From assembly GCA_964591605.1 (NCBI GenBank), contig CAZQEN010000029.1, forward strand, positions 1 to 35,413: DNA of 35,413 nucleotides, in the 5' to 3' direction. Of the stretch, positions 16,611 to 25,825 are shown piece by piece. Each line of letters starts with the position of its first letter. The first letter of the stretch is position 1. The DNA comes from CAYLLT01 sp964591605. Lineage in GTDB: Bacteria > Planctomycetota > Phycisphaerae > UBA1845 > PWPN01. The position numbers and the translations under genes are program-made. The notes beneath the pieces were generated by a model. The model worked only from the letters and a program-made list of their open reading frames with translations. It was not told the origin of the DNA and made no database searches.

Positions 16611-18338
16611 TCAGTTCGCGCAGCCCGGATCGGCGGGCAGATTCGGCCCGCTCATGCACCCCAGGAACACCGCAAAATCGTTTCCATCGATGTCGCCGTC
16701 GGGGTCGAGACTTGCGTCGAAGCAGTTGGGGTCGGTCACGACCATTCCAGATTCACCCAGGCAGAGCTGGAAGTGAGCGAAGTCCTCCATGTCGACGTCT
16801 TCGTCGAAATCAAAATCGCCGGGAATCACCACCCCCGCCGCCAGATGGAGGACCCAGTCGCCCGAACCGGGCTTCGTGAACGCGCGGGGACCCGTGCCGG
16901 TCACGTTGAAACTCGGCTGGAATACGCCCGTCCGCGGGTTGAAGAACCGCCCGACCATGTTGTAGCTGCTGTTGGGGAGATTGACGGTCAGACTCGAGCC
17001 GCTCTGCGAGTAAGCCGCGTACGCCTGGCCCGGATTCGCCAGGCACACGCCGCTGGAGGCCAGCGTTCCGTCGGGCGTCAACTCCCAGAACGGGATGCCC
17101 GAGGCATTGAAGAAACGGGCGGCGTGGCCTTCCAGATCGAGCACCGTGTCCCGGTCGACGGATTCCGCCGCCATCGCCGCATTCGGATCGAAGCCGAAGC
17201 TCGTGTCGTTCTGGACCACAAACCCCGCCCCCCCCAGCAGCGTCCCCCACATGAGCCGCATCAGGGCATCATGCCACGACGCATCGCCCTGGTATTCGGG
17301 CACGGGCTCGCTGAAGAAGAACGGCTTGGCGGGCGTTCCCGTAAACTCGGGCGCGAATCTCTCAAAAGACGCCGTGACCGTCGTGCTCGCCGTCCAGTTG
17401 GGTTGATGCAGCGAGATCGAGTCGCAGTCCGCCTCACCGCGAAAACCCGCGCCGCCGATGTGGTCATCATTCACCATCGTCACCCGGGCCGACCGCGACT
17501 TGAAAAACCGCAGAAAATGAACCTGCAGCGCCCGCAGGTTCGTCTGGTTGTACCACTCGCCCTCATTGAACATCTCATAGATGACGTTGGGCTGATCAGC
17601 GGTCGCCTGAATCAGCCGCGCGCAGAGGCGCTCCTGGAAATACTGGTTCTTCTGCTGACGCGTCCACGCCGGGTTGTACGTCGCGGGCATCTCGTTGTTG
17701 TAGTCGGCCAGCTCGACGTACTGTGAATTGCTGGTGAGCGGCCCGCCGAGCGCCTGGTTGAACGGGTGGCCGGCAAAACGCGTCTTGGTCCACCCGTCGT
17801 GGATCGTGATCAGCACGACGATGTCTTTGGTGTTCGCATACATCACCAGCGCCCGCAGGCGGTCGAAGTACGCCTCGTTCAACTGGTTGAGGTCGAACGT
17901 CGCGCCGGTCCGGACCCACGGCCAGATCTCCGGGGCGTCGTAGCCGATGCGGCTGTCGCCCACCTGATCGGTGATCCCAATGTACGACCAGAGCATGAGC
18001 ACATTGATGCCGCGTGAAGCCAGGGCATCGACATAGGCGTTCTGGTTGAAGTTGGCTCCCAACTCCATCCACCCCTGGGTCACCGAGTCGCCGACGAGCA
18101 AAACCTTGTGCCCCCGGAATTCGAACCAGTGGTGGTCCGCCGAGATCACCAGCGGATCCGTCTCCGCCCCCAGATGGCAGGCGACCGCCACACGGCGCAG
18201 AAATGCATGCGCGGGCCCGGCACCGATCGGGAAGGCCTGATCGGGCCGCATCCCCATCACGAACAGGACCGCCGTCCACACCGCCGCAGTCCACCGTCGG
18301 CGACGCAACCGGTGGAAATCACCGTTGGAGATTGTCAC
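16611..18338 (-). CDS. Secreted TIM-barrel glycosidase-like protein with dockerin-like tail
   Basis: The product is 575 aa. A signal-anchor stretch (about residues 14-30) is followed by a clan GH-A-type barrel (about 65-400) with VLLVGDSVTQGWMELG, MFNEGEW (candidate acid/base Glu) and FFFSEPVPEY (candidate nucleophile Glu). A small beta domain like the collagen-binding domain found after DUF4038 barrels follows (FFNPRTGVF, GSGDWVLHL). The tail has two dockerin-like calcium loops: GDFDFDEDVDMEDFAHFQLC and DPDGDIDGNDFAVFLGC. Substrate is unknown. The start is GTG 18338, with GAGAGGCAGG upstream. It is the last gene of the minus-strand run, 33 nt after the LamG/PKD gene. The tail belongs to the same class as that at 21507-23630. 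Confidence 0.82.
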   Translation of the reverse strand: MTISNGDFHRLRRRRWTAAVWTAVLFVMGMRPDQAFPIGAGPAHAFLRRVAVACHLGAETDPLVISADHHWFEFRGHKVLLVGDSVTQGWMELGANFNQNAYVDALASRGINVLMLWSYIGITDQVGDSRIGYDAPEIWPWVRTGATFDLNQLNEAYFDRLRALVMYANTKDIVVLITIHDGWTKTRFAGHPFNQALGGPLTSNSQYVELADYNNEMPATYNPAWTRQQKNQYFQERLCARLIQATADQPNVIYEMFNEGEWYNQTNLRALQVHFLRFFKSRSARVTMVNDDHIGGAGFRGEADCDSISLHQPNWTASTTVTASFERFAPEFTGTPAKPFFFSEPVPEYQGDASWHDALMRLMWGTLLGGAGFVVQNDTSFGFDPNAAMAAESVDRDTVLDLEGHAARFFNASGIPFWELTPDGTLASSGVCLANPGQAYAAYSQSGSSLTVNLPNSSYNMVGRFFNPRTGVFQPSFNVTGTGPRAFTKPGSGDWVLHLAAGVVIPGDFDFDEDVDMEDFAHFQLCLGESGMVVTDPNCFDASLDPDGDIDGNDFAVFLGCMSGPNLPADPGCAN

Positions 18339-18371
18339 AAGATGCCTGCCTCTCGGGGGCGGTCAAAGGAC

Positions 18372-20360
18372 TCAGGGAATGCACCCTTCCGGCGGATTCT
18401 CCGTATCCAGGTCCACCTCGGACCTCGTCATGCAGTGCCGGAAGGCGCTGAAATCAAACTCGTTGATCATCTGGTTTTCATCGCGGTCGAAGCAGGAGCA
18501 GCGGACGGCATCGAACACCCCCGGCGGCGGCGAGGTGCCGGTGTAACAGGCCTGAAACACGCCAAAATCGTTGCCATCCACATCGCCGTCATCGTCGGTG
18601 TCCGCGAACGGAACCGGACAGGGCACGGCCGCCGCGCCGATGAGCACCGGATCGACTCCGCTTCCGCCGCCGAAGCCATCCGCACCCGTCAACCGGACGC
18701 CGCGAATGTTCGACACACCGAGGGCGTCAAGATCAAGCCCCACCCCACCCCGGCCGGTGCCGCCGATCACCGTCGAGGTGGACGCATAATCGAACGTCCG
18801 GACCTGGATCGTGGCCGCAACCTCAATCCCCGCCCCCACGGTATTGGTCAGTAACTGAATCTGAAAGTTGTCCGGCGTGTTCGAGCTCTCGATCACGAAG
18901 ATCTCGGGAGCCCCCGTGCCGTCCGGCTGAATGACGTACTGCTCCGCGAAGTACCCGTCCAGGAATTTGCCATCGGCGTTCAGGCCCGCGACGGTCGATC
19001 CCAGCTCAAGCCCCACCATGGCCTGTTCCGGCGTGGCCGCCCCGGCCCCGCTGCCGGTGATCCCGGTGCCCGTCACTACCACGTGTGCGGTGTCCGGAGG
19101 ACCGACCAGATTCTTGTCGGCGGTGAAGGTCTGGACACCGCCCGGCACCTGCGTGGTGACGGACGTCAATGGGTGGGAGCCGGCGGCAAGCGTCCCGGAC
19201 GGCTGCATGGCCGTGATCCTCAGAAGCCCCGCGGGCGGGAGCGTATTCACCTGGATCGGGAACGTCCCCGTGGCCGTGTTGTTGTCGTTGTCGGTGACGG
19301 TGAGCTTGCAGACGTGGTTTCCGACCGTCGTGTACTGATGGCTCACCAGCGCACCGGAGGTATCATCGACCGTGCCGTTGTTGTCGAAGTCCCACGCGTA
19401 ACTCACAATGCCTCCGCCGCCCGTCCCGCCGGTGTCGTAGGACGCGCTCCCGTCGAAATTCACGGTGAGCGGCACATAACCGACCGAAACGTCCGCGTTG
19501 ATGACCGCGATGGGGAGCAGCGGGCCGGCATCGATCTGGGCCGGCGAGAACACCCCGTTGTAGACGTTCGCATTGTCCACCCAGTCGCCCGCGCGCAGGG
19601 TGCCGCCGAAGTTGGGTCCCCGGTTGCCGATATTCATCTCGCGCGCCTGAACTGTCCCGCCGGCAGGAGGAAGCTGCCAACTGAAACCGTCCGGCATCGT
19701 CGTGCTGTCCGTGAAGATCGGACTGGCATTGCTGTATTGCGCCCCAGCAATATCGTCCAGGTAGAGCGTGAACACGCCGTCGCCCACGCTGCAGGTCAGG
19801 CGATAAATCACCCCGTCCGTCAGGGGGATGTCCACCCCGGGCGCATACTCCTGAGAGCCCGGATTGGCGGCGCTCCCGTTGAAGGTGAACTTGTACTGAG
19901 TGCTGCTGCTGTTGGACCACAGGATGCGCAGTTTGCCCGTCCGCAGAGACGTGATGAAATACGAGTCACCCAGGTCGCCGGAGCCGCTGCGCCGGGTCAT
20001 CGTCCAGAGTCCCTCATCGACCGTGCCGGTTAGACCGGTCCAGGTCCCCTGAAAATAGAGGTCCACGGTGATCCCGGCCGCGTTGCTCCAGGTGGCAAAA
20101 ATGTTGCCCACCTTGGTGCTGTTCCAGCGTGCCCAGGAGCCCTGGTTGGGCGTGCTGCTCGTGCTCTGGAAGGCGTTCCCGATGGCCCCCGGCACAAACA
20201 ACGGCGCCGCCCCGGCCAGCACGCCGCCGTTGGCCGCGTCCGGGTTCAGCGTGATGGAGTCGGAATCATCGAGCGTCGTGCTGAAGATGGGAGTCTGCCC
20301 CGGTGCGGACGAGGCGGCAACCAGCACAAGCGTCAGGGCGCTGACTCTGGGAAACCACAT
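18372..20360 (-). CDS. Secreted LamG-like/PKD protein with shared surface domain and dockerin-like tail
   Basis: The product is 662 aa and probably a non-catalytic glycan-binding surface protein. Signal peptide MWFPRVSALTLVLVAASSAP comes first. A concanavalin-like (LamG) domain spans about 22-275. A PKD domain is at about 278-370 (VSYAWDFDNNGTVDD). Residues ~380-575 form a domain that is clearly related to the PEP-CTERM protein at 25826-26608 (ITAMQPSG, EQAMVGLELGS, GSGVDPVLIG). The tail has paired loops TDDDGDVDGNDFGVFQACYTG and CFDRDENQMINEFDFSAFRHC. The ATG at 20360 is preceded by AAAGGAGGAG, which overlaps the TAA of the regulator gene 13 nt upstream, so the two are coupled. Confidence 0.85.
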   Translation of the reverse strand: MWFPRVSALTLVLVAASSAPGQTPIFSTTLDDSDSITLNPDAANGGVLAGAAPLFVPGAIGNAFQSTSSTPNQGSWARWNSTKVGNIFATWSNAAGITVDLYFQGTWTGLTGTVDEGLWTMTRRSGSGDLGDSYFITSLRTGKLRILWSNSSSTQYKFTFNGSAANPGSQEYAPGVDIPLTDGVIYRLTCSVGDGVFTLYLDDIAGAQYSNASPIFTDSTTMPDGFSWQLPPAGGTVQAREMNIGNRGPNFGGTLRAGDWVDNANVYNGVFSPAQIDAGPLLPIAVINADVSVGYVPLTVNFDGSASYDTGGTGGGGIVSYAWDFDNNGTVDDTSGALVSHQYTTVGNHVCKLTVTDNDNNTATGTFPIQVNTLPPAGLLRITAMQPSGTLAAGSHPLTSVTTQVPGGVQTFTADKNLVGPPDTAHVVVTGTGITGSGAGAATPEQAMVGLELGSTVAGLNADGKFLDGYFAEQYVIQPDGTGAPEIFVIESSNTPDNFQIQLLTNTVGAGIEVAATIQVRTFDYASTSTVIGGTGRGGVGLDLDALGVSNIRGVRLTGADGFGGGSGVDPVLIGAAAVPCPVPFADTDDDGDVDGNDFGVFQACYTGTSPPPGVFDAVRCSCFDRDENQMINEFDFSAFRHCMTRSEVDLDTENPPEGCIP

Positions 20361-20373
20361 GACATCTCCTCCT

Positions 20374-21510
20374 TTAACGCAGGCTCAACGTCCCGGCACC
20401 CTGGGCAGTCTCGAGCTGCCTGGGCGGGGCCGTTGATTCCCGCTCAACGAGCTGACCTTCCAGTAAAATGACCGTATGACGGCCGGCGGGCTGTTGAATC
20501 CGGTTCATCAGCAGCCGCGCCGCCTGCTGGCCGAGCCGATGCTTGGGCTGAGCGTACGTCGTCAGCCACGCCGGCCTGGCCGGATCGATGTTCACGTCAT
20601 CAAACCCCGCCACCGACAGATCGCCGGGCACCTCCAGACCCATCTCCCGCGCGACGATCGCGATGGTCTCGGCCAGAACGTCCGTCGCCCCGAACAGCGC
20701 GGTCGGACGCCGGTCGGCCGGCAGCGACAGCACCTGCCGAACCTCCTGCCGCCCGCAGTCGTCAGCCACCTCACGCCGGTTCCGAACCCACAACTCATCG
20801 ATCGGCAACCCGTGCTCGTGCATCACCTGGCGATAACCACGCAGCCGGTCTTCGAGCGTCGAGAGCCCTTCGATTCCCACGTAACCGATGCGGCGGTGCC
20901 CCAGCCCGACCAGGTGCGACACCACCTGTTCGGCGCCCAGCTCTCCATAGGTGGCCACCAGGTCGGTCTCAAAGCCGGGCAGTTGCCGGTCGACCAGCAC
21001 CAGCGGGACGTTCTGACGGATCAGGTTGATCAGCGGTCCGTGCTCATCCTCATGATTCGTCGACGGCGAGACGATGAAGCCGTCGAGCCCCTTCTGCGCC
21101 AGGCTCTCGATGCCGCGATACTCCGCCCCCGCCTCGAGCCCGCCCACTTCGAACACCGCGTGGTAGCCCCACTGGCGCAGCTCCTGGCGAATGCCCTGGG
21201 CGATCGGGCCAAAAAGCGGTCCGGACGGCCAGTTGAACCACACCCCCACCAGCATCGAGCGATGCGTACGCCGCACCGCCGGTTGCGGCCCGCCGATGCG
21301 GAAAGTGCCGCGGCCCTGCTGCCGTTCGATCAGGCCCTCGATCGACAGCTCCGAGAGCACCTGACGCACCGTCGAGCGGCTCAGCGAGAACTTCCGCATC
21401 AGCGCCGTCTCCGAGGGCAGACGCCCGCCCGGCGGGATGCGCTGATCTTTCATCTGCTCAAGCAGATGGTCCTTGAGCACGCGCGACTTGGTTGGTCGGT
21501 GCGCTTTCAT
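20374..21510 (-). CDS. AraR-type transcription regulator (GntR winged helix + LacI-type sensor)
   Basis: This cytoplasmic DNA-binding regulator has 378 aa. Residues ~10-70 are a GntR-family winged helix (GGRLPSETALMRKFSLSRST, then VRQVLSELSIEGLIERQQGRG). Residues ~80-360 are a periplasmic-binding-protein-like sugar sensor as in LacI repressors (LGHRRIGYVGIEG, GATDVLAETIAIVAREMG, VAGFDDV). GntR plus LacI sensor is the architecture of Bacillus AraR. The ATG at 21510 is chosen because it overlaps the stop of the upstream glycosidase gene by ATGA. A longer reading would start inside that gene. It sits between two glycosidase/binding-protein pairs. It probably senses a sugar released by them and controls this unit through dyad sites near 27660-27865. 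Confidence 0.9.
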   Translation of the reverse strand: MKAHRPTKSRVLKDHLLEQMKDQRIPPGGRLPSETALMRKFSLSRSTVRQVLSELSIEGLIERQQGRGTFRIGGPQPAVRRTHRSMLVGVWFNWPSGPLFGPIAQGIRQELRQWGYHAVFEVGGLEAGAEYRGIESLAQKGLDGFIVSPSTNHEDEHGPLINLIRQNVPLVLVDRQLPGFETDLVATYGELGAEQVVSHLVGLGHRRIGYVGIEGLSTLEDRLRGYRQVMHEHGLPIDELWVRNRREVADDCGRQEVRQVLSLPADRRPTALFGATDVLAETIAIVAREMGLEVPGDLSVAGFDDVNIDPARPAWLTTYAQPKHRLGQQAARLLMNRIQQPAGRHTVILLEGQLVERESTAPPRQLETAQGAGTLSLR

Positions 21511-23630
21511 GGCATCCTGCAACCTGGATTCCCGGTGATATTCGCGCCGGACATGCAGCCGAGGAACAGATCCAGATCGATGCCGTCCACGTCCGGGTCG
21601 CCATCGAGATGGGCCAGTACGCACGCCGGAGCGTCCTCGACGTTCCCCGAGCCCGACAGGCAGAGCTGAAACCGGCTGAAATCGCTCTGATCCACGTCAA
21701 AATCGCCGTTGAAATCGCCGGGCACGCCCACGCTGATCGCCACGTCGTCACTGGCCTGCAGTTCGCCGTCGTCGGCCGTCAGCCGCAGCACATACGCCCC
21801 GGCCGTCGAAAACGACGCGGTCGTATCGATCGCGGACGCGTTGCCGAAGATCACCGTCCCCGGTCCGCTGACCTTGCTCCATTGCGTCGCGAACGCGCCG
21901 GGCGGGATCGGCAGCCCGTCGTCGGTCACGTTGCCGTCGAGATTGACCGCCGCAACGCCCAGGACGCTCTGGTCGAAACCGGCGCTGACCGCCGGCGCCT
22001 GATTCGGCCCGGCCGGGCCCGGCGACACCAGGATGCAGACGTCGCTCGAAGTGCCGGAATTGATGGTCCGCTGTCCCCCGCCGGCCACGTCCGGCAGGTT
22101 CGCCGTCGCGCCCGTGTTGATGTCGAGTTTCCTCACGTTGAAGGTGCCCGCCGCACCGGTGAGGTTCAGCGTCACGCTTCCGCCCCCCTGCAGGAAGATC
22201 GCGTAAGCGTTGCCGAACCTGCCGCACTGGCCGGTGTTGGCCAGCCCGCCGGACGGCGTGAAGTTCACCATGTCGAGGTTCTTGAAGAAATCGTAGAAAT
22301 ACGACATGCGAACGGCGCCCGGGTCGGTCGTCACCTGACTGACATTGAAGTTCGGATAGTGCGCCCGCATCAGGCTGCCCATCGTCGGAAACGCCATCGC
22401 CGAAACGAAGCTGCGGTGCGTGTTTCTAATCCCCAGGAGGTAATCGTTGTCATATTCGGCCGGCTCGTACCAGTATTCCTCAAACCACACCGGCTTGCCG
22501 TACGAGCGGTAGTTCAGCGCACTCTGATACTGGGTTTCCGTCCGGTTGGCGGAGCTTCCGATCTGGACCTCGATGTAGTCGATGTTCGCATTGTTGGCGC
22601 TGCTGGTGTCGATGCTGGTCGCGTGGCTGCCGATCGGATGATCGTAGGGATCTTCGTCCTTCACAAGCTGGGCGTCGTGCGCGACCTGGGCCTGCCAGGT
22701 GGTGATGCCCCCGCCCCATCCCGCCGGAGGATTGCGCTCGTTGACCTCCCCGTACAGGCACCAGCGGACGTTGCAGGCGGCGTATCGCGCGACGCAATAT
22801 CGAAACCAGCGATCGTTGCGGGCCAGCGTGCCGAACTTGACCCACCAGTTGCTGTTGTCGGGAAACCCGCCGATCGTCAGGCCCATCATGATCCCGCGAT
22901 CGTTGGCATACTGCACGAGCTGATCGAGCCGCTGGAAGTAGCTGACCTGGAGGTTCTCATTCGAGCCGATGGGATCCTTCCCGGGAAACGCCTCCGGCAC
23001 GCCCGCCCGGCTGTAGATGGCGAGCCAGATGGACCCGAGGAACGTGTTGAACTTCTGGGTCTGACGCGCGTCCATCCACTGCTGCCACTCCGACGTCGTG
23101 AACTCTTCCGAAAATGACCACTGCGTGTCGCCGACGGGAAGAAACGACGTGCCGTCCGAGAGCTTCCAGGCGTGCGTACCGTCACGCTCGAGGAACCCCC
23201 GGTACAGGCTGTTGGCGGCAAGCTCGGGCGGCGTCGGCCCGACGGCCGTCACCGTCCCGCTGATGCCGTTCAGTCCCGGGTCGATCGAAGAGGTGGTATA
23301 TGACCAGTCCCCCGTTGCCGTCGCGGCGAAGCGGACCCGCCAGACGTTACCCCCGTCCCAGAAACCCTTCAGGGTGAGCACTTTGCCCGGTGCCGCGCCC
23401 GACGTGCCCGTGAACGTGGCTGTCACCGTCGGGCCGTTCACATACGGATTCGCCCCGGGCGTATTGGCCGACATCGCCAGCTCGAACACCCGGTACGTCG
23501 TGACCTGCGAGGGGGGAGTACCGATGAGCCCCGCGCGGGCGCTGCGCGTGCAGCCCACGGACGACACCCATCCCAGCAACGCCAGAACCGCCCCTATCTC
23601 CAAGATCGGATATCGACGAATCACAAACAT
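21507..23630 (-). CDS. Secreted DUF5060 + apiosidase-like TIM-barrel glycosidase with PKD and dockerin-like tail
   Basis: The product is up to 707 aa. After a signal or possible lipoprotein segment (SSVGC), a DUF5060-like beta domain is visible (YRVFELAMSANTPGANPYV ... GFWDGGNVWRVRF). A DUF4038-type barrel follows (SFLPVGDTQWSFSEEFTTSE, CLYGEVNE as candidate acid/base, VWFEEYWYE as candidate nucleophile). Next come a beta domain, a PKD-like domain with WSKVSGPGTVIFG, and a tail with paired loops (GDFNGDFDVDQSDFSRFQLC, GDPDVDGIDLDLFLGC). GAGGAAGG abuts ATG 23630 with no spacer, so the in-frame GTG two codons later (23624), at 6-nt spacing, may be the real start. It is coupled by ATGA to the regulator gene. 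Confidence 0.85.
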   Translation of the reverse strand: MFVIRRYPILEIGAVLALLGWVSSVGCTRSARAGLIGTPPSQVTTYRVFELAMSANTPGANPYVNGPTVTATFTGTSGAAPGKVLTLKGFWDGGNVWRVRFAATATGDWSYTTSSIDPGLNGISGTVTAVGPTPPELAANSLYRGFLERDGTHAWKLSDGTSFLPVGDTQWSFSEEFTTSEWQQWMDARQTQKFNTFLGSIWLAIYSRAGVPEAFPGKDPIGSNENLQVSYFQRLDQLVQYANDRGIMMGLTIGGFPDNSNWWVKFGTLARNDRWFRYCVARYAACNVRWCLYGEVNERNPPAGWGGGITTWQAQVAHDAQLVKDEDPYDHPIGSHATSIDTSSANNANIDYIEVQIGSSANRTETQYQSALNYRSYGKPVWFEEYWYEPAEYDNDYLLGIRNTHRSFVSAMAFPTMGSLMRAHYPNFNVSQVTTDPGAVRMSYFYDFFKNLDMVNFTPSGGLANTGQCGRFGNAYAIFLQGGGSVTLNLTGAAGTFNVRKLDINTGATANLPDVAGGGQRTINSGTSSDVCILVSPGPAGPNQAPAVSAGFDQSVLGVAAVNLDGNVTDDGLPIPPGAFATQWSKVSGPGTVIFGNASAIDTTASFSTAGAYVLRLTADDGELQASDDVAISVGVPGDFNGDFDVDQSDFSRFQLCLSGSGNVEDAPACVLAHLDGDPDVDGIDLDLFLGCMSGANITGNPGCRMP

Positions 23631-23737
23631 CCTTCCTCATGCGAAGTCACGTGCGGAACGGCACCCTTCCCGTGCCGCTCACCCGACGCGGTCTTCCGTA
23701 TCATCGCGCCTGTACCGCGGCTCAGCGGCATGATCCG

Positions 23738-25651
23738 TCACGGCCCGTCGCACAGCGGGTCTGCCGCAACGCCGGCCCGGCTGGTATTCGCGCAATCCTC
23801 GAACAGCGAAAAGTCAAACTCGTTGATGCGGTTGTCACTGTTGCGGTCGAAGCACCGGCACGTGCCGTCGAGGACGCCCTCGCTCAATCCCGTGTAGCAG
23901 CTCTGAAACACCGCGAAATCGTTCAGATCCACGTCGCCGTCGCCGTCCGGCGCCGGTTCCACGTCGGCAAAGACCGTCGCGTTGCACTGCCCGATTTCGA
24001 GAATGGCCGTCGTGGGGCTCTCCACCGCCAGGCCCAGCAGCACCCGGCAGTAATCCAGTTCAAAGTCGGTCAACGTGGTGTTGCTGTTGGAGATGGAGCC
24101 GATGTGGAATCCGCCCTTGTTGTCGATCTCGGCGGCCCAGCTCTGCGTCCCGCTCGAGCCGGAGGCATTGGTCACCTCGATCTGGGCGTCGAGGTCGTAC
24201 ACGCGGAAGAGGTTGGATGCGGTATCCACGGTCACCCGGAGCCGGCGCCAATCCGTGGTGTTGGCGCACCCTTCCGCGCCGGTGCCGCCCGTACTCGCGA
24301 CGAACCGCAGGCTGCCCGTCGTACAGACGGAGCCCGCCTGGCTCTCGTCCGGCTGATGCAGCCGCAGACCGAGGTTCCTGGGGCCCGAGCTGAAGCCCAT
24401 CGACCGCCGGCCCGTCGAACCGGTGACCCCCGCATTCACCTTCACCCGCATGTCCGCCGTAAGCGAGATGGGGTTGCCGTTGTTCTGAAAGTACCAGCCG
24501 AAGTTGCCGCTGCTCGCACTGTTGTCGATGAATCGCAGGATTCCGTTGGCAATGCCCGCACCGGCCCCGGCCGCACCATAACCGTTGCCGACTCGGGTGA
24601 GCACGCCGCTGCCGTTCACGTCCAGAGGATCGGCATCGATGACCCCGGCAGCCGTGCTGGGGTCCGCGTCAAACTCATACTGCGTCGAGTAGGTCAGCGT
24701 CGCACCCTGGGCAAGCACCGTGATGGTCACATCGTCGCTCACCGTGTTGAGCGTATCGCTCGCGGTCAGGCGCAGCACATAGGTCCCCGCGGCCGAAAAC
24801 TCGGCGGTCGTCGTCACCGAGTTCGCGTCACCGAAAATGACCGTGCCGGGGCCGCTGACCTTCGACCAGGTCACGGTGAGCGGTCCAGGCTGGCCGTCGT
24901 CATTCGCGAAACCGCTGAGGCTGGCCGTACTCGGCAGCGCGATCGTCTGATCGGAGCCGGCGCTGACCGCCGGGATCCCTCCCAGCGGACCCACCAGCGT
25001 AAACTTCATCTGGTTGAACGTGATCGAGCTGTCGCCGGTGTCGTTCACGCGCACGGAGCTGCCCGTGTTCAGATCGAACGTCCCGATCACGAACGATGGG
25101 CACGATCCGGACACACCATCGAGCTGACTCTTGAGCACGGTGGTCGTCCCGTTGGCGTGATGAACGATGTACTCTGCCGGATACGGGGCGCGGCTGGTGG
25201 TGTTGCGATACTCGCCGGTGATCTGGTATCGCCCCGGCGTCAGCTCATTCGTGCCCGGCCCGAACGGCGGGATGTAATCGACGTACTGCGGGCCGTTCAC
25301 ATCCGGTTCATCGATGCAGGGGCCCGCCCCGCACGTGTTCACCGGCGGAACATCCGTGCACAGCATCTGGTAGTTGGACGTGTACCAGTAACGGCCGGTG
25401 CAGCCGCCCAGGTGCGCCCGGGCGACGTTGGTCCGCTGATAGTACGGGTTGTCGCCGCCCGTGCCGGTGTTGGCGTCCGTCTTGGGACACGTCGTGTCCT
25501 CGTCCCCGGTGGCCGAGTCGGGATTCAACTGGTACGTGTCACCCAGATTCAACTGGCGGGGCGTGGTGTAGGTGGCCGCGCTCGACGAGCCCATGATCAC
25601 CCCACCCAAGACCAGACATCCTCCGGCGATGCGCGCGGTGCCTCTCTTCAT
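23738..25651 (-). CDS. Secreted golvesin-like/PKD/ConA-like protein with dockerin-like tail
   Basis: The product is 637 aa, probably a glycan-binding surface protein without an obvious catalytic site. A signal peptide (IAGGCLVLGGVIMGSSSAA) is followed by a Cys-rich N-terminal region and a golvesin/Xly-type binding-like domain (YRNTTSRAPYPAEYIVHH, GTFDLNTGSSVRV). A PKD-like domain (WSKVSGPGTVIFGDAN) is nearly the same as in the gene at 21507-23630. Next are a ConA-like jelly roll (about 345-565) and a tail with paired loops DGDGDVDLNDFAVFQSCYTG and CFDRNSDNRINEFDFSLFEDC. The ATG at 25651 has a GAGGGAT upstream. The gaps to its neighbours are 174 bp (upstream) and 107 bp (downstream). Confidence 0.82.
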   Translation of the reverse strand: MKRGTARIAGGCLVLGGVIMGSSSAATYTTPRQLNLGDTYQLNPDSATGDEDTTCPKTDANTGTGGDNPYYQRTNVARAHLGGCTGRYWYTSNYQMLCTDVPPVNTCGAGPCIDEPDVNGPQYVDYIPPFGPGTNELTPGRYQITGEYRNTTSRAPYPAEYIVHHANGTTTVLKSQLDGVSGSCPSFVIGTFDLNTGSSVRVNDTGDSSITFNQMKFTLVGPLGGIPAVSAGSDQTIALPSTASLSGFANDDGQPGPLTVTWSKVSGPGTVIFGDANSVTTTAEFSAAGTYVLRLTASDTLNTVSDDVTITVLAQGATLTYSTQYEFDADPSTAAGVIDADPLDVNGSGVLTRVGNGYGAAGAGAGIANGILRFIDNSASSGNFGWYFQNNGNPISLTADMRVKVNAGVTGSTGRRSMGFSSGPRNLGLRLHQPDESQAGSVCTTGSLRFVASTGGTGAEGCANTTDWRRLRVTVDTASNLFRVYDLDAQIEVTNASGSSGTQSWAAEIDNKGGFHIGSISNSNTTLTDFELDYCRVLLGLAVESPTTAILEIGQCNATVFADVEPAPDGDGDVDLNDFAVFQSCYTGLSEGVLDGTCRCFDRNSDNRINEFDFSLFEDCANTSRAGVAADPLCDGP

Positions 25652-25797
25652 CAGTGTATCCCTCGACCAGAGAAAACGACGAGTAACGCCCCGTCCACGT
25701 CAGCGGCGTGCGTGCCGCCGGCCCCCCGTGAGGCCCGGCCCTGTCCCGTCAACAGGCTTCAGATTGAGGTCTCCCGTGCCGTCTGGCGGATCCCCGC

Positions 25798-25814
25798 GCA
25801 GGATGTGATCCTGC
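25798..25814 (-). other. Short stem-loop between PEP-CTERM and golvesin-like genes
   Basis: A perfect 7-bp stem GCAGGAT-GTG-ATCCTGC lies 12 bp after the stop of the gene ending at 25826. There is no T-run, so it is not a standard terminator. It may protect the mRNA 3' end or mark a processing point within a long transcript. Confidence 0.35.
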
Positions 25815-25825
25815 ATTGTCAACGA

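Noticed and set aside
21511..21624. Longer start for the AraR-type regulator
   Set aside because: The extra 38 codons lie inside the 3' end of the upstream gene and precede the normal GntR N-terminus; ATG 21510 with an ATGA overlap fits better.
25798..25814. Stem-loop considered as a Rho-independent terminator
   Set aside because: The stem is only 7 bp and no T-run follows on the minus strand, so it is listed only as a stem-loop.
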